5,684 nucleotides of DNA from Bacteroidales bacterium. Lineage in GTDB: Bacteria > Bacteroidota > Bacteroidia > Bacteroidales > UBA1402. Positions 1 to 5,684 of this stretch are shown here, piece after piece. The stretch's first letter is position 1. Each line of letters opens with the position of its first letter. The translations under genes were made by a program, and so were the position numbers. The notes beneath the pieces were generated by a model. The model ran no database searches, had not been told where the DNA came from, and worked only from the letters and a program-made list of their open reading frames with translations. The stretch covers positions 1 to 5,684 of the forward strand of contig JAAZGQ010000335.1 in the NCBI GenBank assembly GCA_012511135.1. The letters run 5' to 3'.

Positions 1-2031
1 ATCAACCGGCTTCGCATGGATGGGAGATATGCCTACTTGTGTACTGGAGTGGGTGTCCTTATCATTGATATACACAAGCAGGAAATTCTGGAAACTTACA
101 ATCTGCGCAGTGCAACGGTAAATTATACAGCGGTGCTTGATTTTGTACGCCTGGGCGAAGAGTATTATATGCTCACGCAACAAGGCATTTATCGGGGAAA
201 GGCCAGTGATAATTTGTCGGACAGCAAAAACTGGACAGCTTTAAATTTTATGCCGGGAAAAACTGCGACACAACTTGTTTCGCGTAAAGATTCTCTTTAT
301 GCTTTGGTAGCCGCAGAGGGCATTTATCGCTACGATGGAGCCTGGGAGATTTTTTATTTAAGTGACGGTATACAGGAAATGTCAGCGCAAGGAGATTATT
401 TGCTGGCCCTGACCATGGGGCTGCCTTTGGTTTTTGCTCCGGACAATAGCCTGCTGAGTCTTCACGACAGCGATGTATCGGGCGAATATTCCTTGTATGA
501 ATACGATGCTCAGATGCAGGCCAGCTTGAAACGAATGTATGGTATAGCCCTGGATATTAAAACTCAGCGAATTTACACTACAGCCGGCAGAGAGGGCCTG
601 CTGGAATGGTGTTATTACCCGGAGGCTGAAGCTTATATTGTCAGCAACAGCAAGATTCTTCCCAATGGCCCGGGCGTGGACACTGCCTGGAATTTGCATT
701 TTCGCAACAATGACATGTATGTATCCAGCGGCGGACGCTGGGGCGACCGTTATCGTTTTACCGGCGACCTTATGCGTTTTCGGGACAACAGCTGGAGCTC
801 GCTTATTAATCGCGACAGCATAGAAGCCCGGACAGGTTATCCTTTTACAGATATTTTAAATATAGCAGTAGATCCCGCAGACGAAGGGCATATTTTTGCC
901 AGTTCCTGGGGCGAAGGCCTTTATGAATTCAGAGGAGGTAAGCTGGACAGTTTACACACTTACGGTAACAGTCCCTTTTTGCCGGCCTGGGCTGGTTTGC
1001 CCTATCGTTACATCCGAGTTGACGGAGCTGTTTACGATGCTCAGGGCAATCTCTGGGTACTCAACTCGGCTTATCCGGCTTATCAGGAAACAGGTTCGGG
1101 TGGTTTGCATGTTTTACTGAGAGAAAGCGGTGAGTGGTTTTCGCCCCGTTATACCAATTTAAAACCCTCTCCCACATTGAACAATATCCTTTTCACACAG
1201 AACAATATGGTCTGGATAAATTCCGAACGGGAGGGCAGCGGTATTTTTGTGCTGGATTATAACGGTAGTCTTGAAGATACTTCTGATGACCGGACTCGTT
1301 GGATTTCGTCTTTTACCGACCAGGACGGGATTAACCTGAATGTATTCACTGTGCATTTCATCGTGGAGGATCTCAACAACAGGCTATGGATAGGCACCAA
1401 TACGGGGCCTTTGATCTTAAGTTCGTATCGGGATATTTTTGATCAAACCCCGGTGTTTTACAGGGTAAAGATTCCCCGCGACGACGGCACCAACGAGGCC
1501 GATTACCTGTTGGGAAACAGCCGGGTCTACTGCATGGCCGTGGACGGGGCCAACCGTAAATGGATGGGAACCCGAAGTGACGGTCTTTACCTTTTGTCGG
1601 CCGACGGCACGGAAACCATACATCATTTTACCGAAGAAAACAGTCCCCTGCCGTCGGACGAAGTCTGGTCTGTTGCCATTCATCCTCAAAGTGGCGAAGT
1701 CTTTGTTGGTACAGCCGGAGGCCTGGTCTCATACCGCAGTGATGCACTGCCTGCTGCTCCCGATTACAGTGAAGTTTATGCTTTTCCCAATCCGGTGCAT
1801 CCCGGTTACAGAGGCAAAATAACAGTGAAAGGCCTGACTGAGAATTCTCAGGTCAGAATTACCGATTTGAGCGGTAATTTGATCGTCTCCGGTTATTCTT
1901 TGGGCGGCCAGTTTGGCTGGGATGGAAACAATGTCCGGGGTCAAAGAGTCGCCAGCGGGGTTTATCTTGTTTTTGCCGCAGATAATCAGGGAGAAAAGGG
2001 GGTCGTATGCAAAATTGTCATCGTAAATTAA
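1..2031 (+). CDS. porZ: PorZ-like type IX secretion system protein, 5'-truncated by the window edge
   Basis: The reading frame is open from base 1 (I-N-R-L-R before the first ATG at 16), so that ATG is probably internal; 676 codons are visible. Porphyromonas gingivalis PorZ is about 776 residues, so roughly 100 N-terminal residues are probably missing. Known family role: PorZ sits on the cell surface in the PorU/PorV/PorQ/PorZ attachment complex, binds anionic LPS and helps the PorU sortase attach it to T9SS cargo. Seen here: the N-terminal stretch 'YLCTGVGVLIIDI' resembles PorZ blade 1. Propeller-blade motifs recur, for example HIFASSWGEGLYEF (about residues 297-310), LWIGTNTG (462-469), WMGTRSDGLYLL (521-532) and VFVGTAGG (567-574). 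The end (about 592-676) is a type A T9SS C-terminal domain, starting at YAFPNPV and containing ITDLSGN, W-D-G-N and RVASGVYLVFA. The alternative is a generic two-component-regulator-type propeller with a sorting domain, but the N-terminal and C-terminal matches favour PorZ. A terminator follows the stop codon. Confidence 0.85.
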   Translation: MNRLRMDGRYAYLCTGVGVLIIDIHKQEILETYNLRSATVNYTAVLDFVRLGEEYYMLTQQGIYRGKASDNLSDSKNWTALNFMPGKTATQLVSRKDSLYALVAAEGIYRYDGAWEIFYLSDGIQEMSAQGDYLLALTMGLPLVFAPDNSLLSLHDSDVSGEYSLYEYDAQMQASLKRMYGIALDIKTQRIYTTAGREGLLEWCYYPEAEAYIVSNSKILPNGPGVDTAWNLHFRNNDMYVSSGGRWGDRYRFTGDLMRFRDNSWSSLINRDSIEARTGYPFTDILNIAVDPADEGHIFASSWGEGLYEFRGGKLDSLHTYGNSPFLPAWAGLPYRYIRVDGAVYDAQGNLWVLNSAYPAYQETGSGGLHVLLRESGEWFSPRYTNLKPSPTLNNILFTQNNMVWINSEREGSGIFVLDYNGSLEDTSDDRTRWISSFTDQDGINLNVFTVHFIVEDLNNRLWIGTNTGPLILSSYRDIFDQTPVFYRVKIPRDDGTNEADYLLGNSRVYCMAVDGANRKWMGTRSDGLYLLSADGTETIHHFTEENSPLPSDEVWSVAIHPQSGEVFVGTAGGLVSYRSDALPAAPDYSEVYAFPNPVHPGYRGKITVKGLTENSQVRITDLSGNLIVSGYSLGGQFGWDGNNVRGQRVASGVYLVFAADNQGEKGVVCKIVIVN

Positions 2032-2072
2032 GCCTTTGTTGTTAAAACATATTAGTGCTATTTAGCATTTTG

Positions 2073-2096
2073 AGCCGCTTGTTTGTGGCTTTTTTT
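2073..2096 (+). terminator. Rho-independent terminator downstream of porZ
   Basis: AGCCGC (2073-2078) and GTGGCT (2085-2090) form a 6-bp stem with one G-U wobble around a 6-base loop (TTGTTT). A run of T residues follows at once (2090-2096). It lies 41 bases after the porZ stop codon and ahead of the next gene, as expected for an intrinsic terminator ending the porZ transcript. The stem is short, so efficiency may be moderate. The structure was read by eye; no folding energy was computed. Confidence 0.65.
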
Positions 2097-2097
2097 A

Positions 2098-2105
2098 TAT
2101 ATTTG
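2098..2105 (+). promoter_or_regulatory. Candidate Bacteroidota -7 promoter element (TAnnTTTG)
   Basis: TATATTTG matches the Bacteroidota sigma-ABfr -7 consensus TAnnTTTG exactly. It lies 54 bases before the ATG at 2160, which would give a leader of roughly 45-50 bases for the FAS1-lipoprotein/susC transcript. The -33 element is not convincing. The nearest TTTG (2082-2085) is only 12 bases upstream, and the next (2069-2072) is 25 bases away, whereas about 19-21 is usual. The region is T-rich, so a chance match is possible. An alternative is an ECF-sigma promoter, common for SusC operons, whose consensus I cannot assign here. Confidence 0.4.
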
Positions 2106-2159
2106 TGCTGTTTTGTACATTTTTTTTGCAAGACCTTTAATAATCGTAATATCAATACT

Positions 2160-4520
2160 ATGAAATTCAATCTCCGTGTACGGAAGTTGTTCCCGCTCTT
2201 AGTACTTATACTGATAAACAGTTATGCCTGTCAGGATAAGATGGATATCTATTACCAGGAGCCGGACTGGCTCAAAGGGAGTATTTATGAAGTACTACAG
2301 GAAAGAGGGGATTATTCGGTTTTTCTTAAAGGTGTTGAACTGGCCGGCTTCAAATCGATAATGAACGGCAAAAGTATCCTCACCGTTATGGCCCCGGCCG
2401 ACAGTGCTTTTACAGCTTACCTTGAGCAGCATTACGAGGGCAAAAGCATCGAAGAATTACCCCTGTCCGAAGTGAAAAAGCTCATCGGTTTTCATATTCT
2501 CTATTATGCCTTTGACAAGGAAAAACTGATCAATTTCAGGCCTAACGAAGGCGACGGTGCTACCAAAGAAGAAAAACTGATCAATGCCGGTTTATTTTAC
2601 AAACACCGGACCAAAAGTCAGGACGTTTTAAGCCTGGAAATAGACACGGCAGGTGCTGAAGTCAGTGTTTATCACATGGAGCGCTTTTTGCCTGTATTCT
2701 CTTACCGGATGTTTCAAACCAAACAGATTAATGCCAGATACAACTACGAATACTTTTTTCCAAATACCAGCTGGAGCGATAATGCCGGTTTCAATGTCTC
2801 CAACGCTGCCGTGACGGAGTATTCAGTTTTGGCAGACAATGGTTATGTGTATTTGGTAGACAAGGTGCTTAAGCCACTGGAAACCATATATACAGAATTA
2901 GCCTCTAACAAAGAATATTCAGATTTTCTGGAGTTGTACGATAAATACGAGTATTATCAGCTGGACGAAAATCTGACACTGGAATACGGTAATGGAACAG
3001 AACTTTTTCAACACTATCACAGCTCTCCTTTGCCCAATATTGCCTGCGAGTGGCCGGTGACAGATTACAAAAAGGTTTCGGATCTCTCTTTTGCTTCATA
3101 CAGTGTGTTTGCTCCCAATAATACCGCTTTCAGAAGTTTTTTCAGAGAATATTGGGAAGTGGGCGGTTACGATTCTCTGAACGAGGTGAGCAGGGAATCT
3201 ATCGAGTATTTATTGTACAACAGTGTTTATTCTGCTTCGGTAGTTTTCCCCGAGGAAATCACCAAAGGCCTGATCGAAAACAGTTACGGTACTATTATTA
3301 AGTTTGATGTTGACCAGATTCCCCAGGCCAATCGCAAAATATGTGTGAACGGATCTTTTTACGGCTGTAGCGAACTCACGCCTCCTGCTATGTTCGGTTC
3401 GGTGACGGGACCGGCTTTTCAATACAAAAAATACAGCTATTTTCTGAAAATGCTCAATACTGCCGACCTGATTCTTACCCTCTGTTCGGACGAAACCAGT
3501 TATTTTATGCTTTATCCCTCGAATGAGCTGATGAATCAGGATGGAATCACTCAGGTTGATGAAGTTTTATACCGGGGATCCAACAAAGTCTCCAATTCTT
3601 CCCAACAAAATTACGTTTATGCTCATGTTCTAAGCAAGGACGCCATAACAGGTTCCTATCAGGATCTGTTGACGGATGCGGGAACGGGCAATCATGTTTT
3701 TCGGACATTGTCGCCGGGAATGTATCTCTATTGGTATATGAAAGACGGCAAAATTACCAACAGTATTAAGTTTTCAGAATTGCTCTATAATCCTGCCCTT
3801 ACCGAAGACCAGATCTTTTGTGATCTGCAGGAGTTGAGCTTCAGGGATGGCTGGACCAACGGCAAGACTTATGCCTATCAGAACGAGGCGGCTCCATATT
3901 TGTTTGAAGGTTCCATGGAGAATGCCATTTATTCCAAATTCGTCCCTATGATGATCGGAAACAGAAGTAATACCGCTACCATTTATCATGGCTTTGTTCA
4001 ATTGCTGGAGCTGGCCGGCTTACTCGACTTTGATTCTCAATCGGTTTTGCCGGTGGTCGAAAGCTGCCTGATGTTTGTCCCGTCTACGGATGCGATCAAG
4101 CAGGCAGTTCAAGCGAGCAAACTGCCCGGCATTGTCAGTGGAAGTGCCACTGTGGAAGACGCGGACTATTTTGGCAAATGCACAGTGACCAACGCTGATT
4201 CACTGCAATACTACCTCTTAAAGTATTTTATCCCGATGAGCACGGCGGTGATTTCAAATTACCCCTACATAGGCTGGGAAGAAAATACCGAAGCAGGCCT
4301 GCCTACTCTGCAGAGCTATGATGAGCCGGTGGATGGGGGCAAAGTGTTGACTATCACAACAAAAATGGATGTAAGTGATGCAGGGGGCAAGCTGAGCGTA
4401 CAGGAACTGGATAACGACGGAAATCCTGTCGGACTAAGGGTCGATGTGGTCGAAGACTATCATTATTTCCCCTTTATCTTTGATGATGCCTGTGTTCATT
4501 TTATTAAAGAGGTATTGTAA
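2160..4520 (+). CDS. Outer-membrane lipoprotein with four FAS1 (fasciclin)-like domains, SusC-operon associated
   Basis: Predicted 786 residues. The start is ATG 2160: it opens directly on a signal peptide (MKFNLRVRK, then the hydrophobic core LFPLLVLILI) ending in a lipobox-like S-Y-A-C, with C24 as the lipidated cysteine. An in-frame GTG at 2055 would add 35 residues running through the terminator and candidate promoter, so it is rejected. FAS1 modules: (1) about 41-239, with SIYEVL, the H1-like motif TVMAPADSAF (75-84), FHILYYAF (111-118) and the closing strand NGYVYLVDKVLKP (227-239); (2) about 242-415, with SVFAPNNTAF (315-324) and YLLYNSVY (350-357); (3) about 421-590, more degenerate, with FMLYPSNEL (449-457) and YAHVL (487-491); (4) about 608-786, with LMFVPSTDAI (637-646), YYLLKYFIP (684-692) and the end CVHFIKEVL. 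FAS1 domains generally mediate adhesion or ligand binding. The downstream susC, 22 bases away without a clear promoter, implies co-transcription and a surface-binding accessory role in uptake (inference). The ligand is unknown. Confidence 0.85.
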   Translation: MKFNLRVRKLFPLLVLILINSYACQDKMDIYYQEPDWLKGSIYEVLQERGDYSVFLKGVELAGFKSIMNGKSILTVMAPADSAFTAYLEQHYEGKSIEELPLSEVKKLIGFHILYYAFDKEKLINFRPNEGDGATKEEKLINAGLFYKHRTKSQDVLSLEIDTAGAEVSVYHMERFLPVFSYRMFQTKQINARYNYEYFFPNTSWSDNAGFNVSNAAVTEYSVLADNGYVYLVDKVLKPLETIYTELASNKEYSDFLELYDKYEYYQLDENLTLEYGNGTELFQHYHSSPLPNIACEWPVTDYKKVSDLSFASYSVFAPNNTAFRSFFREYWEVGGYDSLNEVSRESIEYLLYNSVYSASVVFPEEITKGLIENSYGTIIKFDVDQIPQANRKICVNGSFYGCSELTPPAMFGSVTGPAFQYKKYSYFLKMLNTADLILTLCSDETSYFMLYPSNELMNQDGITQVDEVLYRGSNKVSNSSQQNYVYAHVLSKDAITGSYQDLLTDAGTGNHVFRTLSPGMYLYWYMKDGKITNSIKFSELLYNPALTEDQIFCDLQELSFRDGWTNGKTYAYQNEAAPYLFEGSMENAIYSKFVPMMIGNRSNTATIYHGFVQLLELAGLLDFDSQSVLPVVESCLMFVPSTDAIKQAVQASKLPGIVSGSATVEDADYFGKCTVTNADSLQYYLLKYFIPMSTAVISNYPYIGWEENTEAGLPTLQSYDEPVDGGKVLTITTKMDVSDAGGKLSVQELDNDGNPVGLRVDVVEDYHYFPFIFDDACVHFIKEVL
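2520..2585 (+). repeat. In-frame 15-bp direct repeat within the FAS1 gene
   Basis: GAAAAACTGATCAAT occurs perfectly at 2520-2534 and again at 2571-2585. The two starts are 51 bases (17 codons) apart. Both copies are in the same frame and encode E-K-L-I-N (residues 121-125 and 138-142) within FAS1 module 1. The flanking codons differ, so this is a short local duplication or chance repeat rather than a tandem array. Confidence 0.7.
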
Positions 4521-4542
4521 TCTGGCTTGAAACTATTCCGTT

Positions 4543-5684
4543 ATGACAAATAAAATATATTATACTTTGGTCGTTTTCTTGCTGGCAGCCACCAGTTTGC
4601 TTCATGCTCAGGACTACCTTACGGGCAGGGTCTACGAGTTGACGGGCAACGACAAGATTGTTTTCCCGGGCGTAAACGTCATGGTAGTGAACGAACAAAA
4701 TCGTTTGGTGAATGGCACTACTACCAATCAGAATGGGGAATATTCCATTCGGATTCCCCAGGTGACGGGTAAACTGAAGATAGAATTTTCCTTTATAGGT
4801 ATGAAGACCCAGCGATTCGATTACACTGGTCAGAAAACCCTGGAAGTTACTTTGGAGGAAGAAGCCCTGTTATTGGCCGAGATGGTAATTGCCCGTGAAA
4901 GAGTAGAAAAAAACGAATTGGGTATTACTACCCGTGAGCAGACCTTCGCCTCCCAGAGCATCAAAATGGAAGATTTCATTGAATCTTTGCCGGTGACTTC
5001 GGTAGAAGAAGCCCTGCAAGGACGTATGAGCGGGGTGGATATCATAGCCGGGGGTGATCCCGGAGCCAAAAGTGCCATCAGAATCCGGGGAACGGCCACT
5101 TTGAATTCCAATTCCGATCCCCTGATTGTTATCAACGGGGTTCCCTATACCACGGATATTGATGATAATTTCGACTTTGCTACGGCCAACAACGAGGATT
5201 ATGCCGATATGCTCAACCTCAACCCCCACGACATCGAAAGCATAGAAGTGCTTAAAGACGCCGCCTCAACTTCGGTGTATGGTACCAGCGGAGCCAACGG
5301 AGTCTTGTTGATTACTACCAAAAAAGGAAGCAAGGGCAAAACCCGTTTTTCGCTCTCCTCGAAGTTTACTGCCAAAGTTGAACCCGATCCCATTCCCATG
5401 TTGGATGGCGATGAATACGTGGCCTTTATTCAGGATGCCATCTGGAATACCGCCAATGCCCGGGGCATTGCCAATTCCTCTTCATTGCTGGAGTTGCTGT
5501 TTGACACACCCGAGATTAATTACAATCCCGACTGGCGTTATTTTGACGAATACAATGCCGACACCGACTGGTTGTCGTATGTAAAGAAAAACGCTACCAT
5601 CTCGGACAATAGTTTCTCCATGTCCGGAGGCGGCGATAAAGCCACTTACCGCTTTTCGCTTTCTTACCTGAACGAGGGCGGAAC
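4543..5684 (+). CDS. SusC/RagA-family TonB-dependent outer-membrane transporter, 3'-truncated by the window edge
   Basis: About 380 codons are visible of a family usually near 1000 residues; the frame has no stop before the window ends. ATG 4543 opens on a Sec signal peptide (MTNKIYY, then LVVFLLAATSLLHA, with probable cleavage A22/Q23). Residues about 26-106 form a CarboxypepD_reg-like domain (LTGRVYE, PGVNVMV, TTNQNGEYSI, FSFIGMKTQ). The TonB plug follows at about 135-262: SVEEALQGRMSGVDI, AIRIRG (178-183), LIVINGVPY (194-202) and the SusC signature IESIEVLKDAAST...YGTSGANGVLLITTKKG (231-262). The first barrel strands follow, with DGDEYVAF and later SMSGGGDKATYRFSLSYLNEGG. Known family role: SusC forms the barrel of a SusCD complex that imports glycans or peptides using TonB energy. 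It lies 22 bases after the FAS1 gene, with no Shine-Dalgarno sequence, as is normal for Bacteroidota. A susD partner is expected beyond the right edge. Substrate unknown. The usual GYG motif near the TonB box is absent. Confidence 0.95.
   Translation, partial: MTNKIYYTLVVFLLAATSLLHAQDYLTGRVYELTGNDKIVFPGVNVMVVNEQNRLVNGTTTNQNGEYSIRIPQVTGKLKIEFSFIGMKTQRFDYTGQKTLEVTLEEEALLLAEMVIARERVEKNELGITTREQTFASQSIKMEDFIESLPVTSVEEALQGRMSGVDIIAGGDPGAKSAIRIRGTATLNSNSDPLIVINGVPYTTDIDDNFDFATANNEDYADMLNLNPHDIESIEVLKDAASTSVYGTSGANGVLLITTKKGSKGKTRFSLSSKFTAKVEPDPIPMLDGDEYVAFIQDAIWNTANARGIANSSSLLELLFDTPEINYNPDWRYFDEYNADTDWLSYVKKNATISDNSFSMSGGGDKATYRFSLSYLNEGG

Noticed and set aside
382..699. Minus-strand open frame of 105 codons inside porZ
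   Set aside because: It is antisense to clear PorZ propeller coding sequence and has no family features of its own.
2056..2071. Small inverted repeat TGCTA-TT-TAGCA followed by TTTT
   Set aside because: The stem is only 5 bp, AT-rich and has a two-base loop, so it is unlikely to be stable. The stronger stem-loop just downstream (2073-2096) is the better terminator.
2055..2159. 35-residue N-terminal extension of the FAS1 lipoprotein from GTG 2055
   Set aside because: It would bury the signal peptide and lipobox and cross the terminator and candidate promoter. ATG 2160 is the better start.
4521..4542. Possible separate promoter between the FAS1 gene and susC
   Set aside because: The 22-base gap has no TAnnTTTG element and no stem-loop, so co-transcription is the simpler reading.
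4830..5229. Two overlapping minus-strand open frames (101 and 119 codons) opposite the SusC start
   Set aside because: They lie antisense to a well-supported SusC coding region, overlap each other in different frames and show no recognisable domain or signal. They are shadows of the real gene.
5378..5584. Plus-strand 68-codon open frame within the SusC region
   Set aside because: It is out of frame with the continuous SusC reading frame, which carries the family motifs across the same bases.

Overview
The window reads as a chromosomal segment from a member of the Bacteroidota, most likely an environmental or gut Bacteroidales-type organism. The evidence is a T9SS component of the PorZ type, a SusC/RagA TonB-dependent transporter, a Bacteroidota-style FAS1 lipoprotein, start codons without Shine-Dalgarno sequences, and a TAnnTTTG-type -7 promoter element. 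All genes lie on the + strand. No RNA genes, mobile elements or CRISPR arrays were seen, and no gap exceeds 130 bases.

Region 1 (1-2031) is the 3' part of a porZ-like gene. It encodes most of a beta-propeller protein ending in a type A T9SS C-terminal domain. The frame is open to the left edge, so its start lies outside the window.

Region 2 (2032-2159) is a 128-base intergenic stretch. It holds a good intrinsic terminator for porZ and, almost touching it, a candidate promoter for the next unit. This separates the secretion-system gene from what follows.

Region 3 (2160-5684) is the start of a SusC-type operon. The first gene encodes a 786-residue lipoprotein with four FAS1 (fasciclin)-like modules. 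Only 22 bases later comes a SusC/RagA-family outer-membrane TonB-dependent transporter, which runs off the right edge after about 380 residues. A susD-like gene would normally follow just outside the window. The likely joint role is capture of a ligand at the cell surface by the FAS1 lipoprotein (and the presumed SusD), then TonB-driven import through SusC. The substrate cannot be read from this window because no enzyme gene is present.

The most notable item is the FAS1 lipoprotein leading a SusC operon. The family is recognisable but, as far as I know, not functionally characterised. I found no evidence of a wholly new kind of system.
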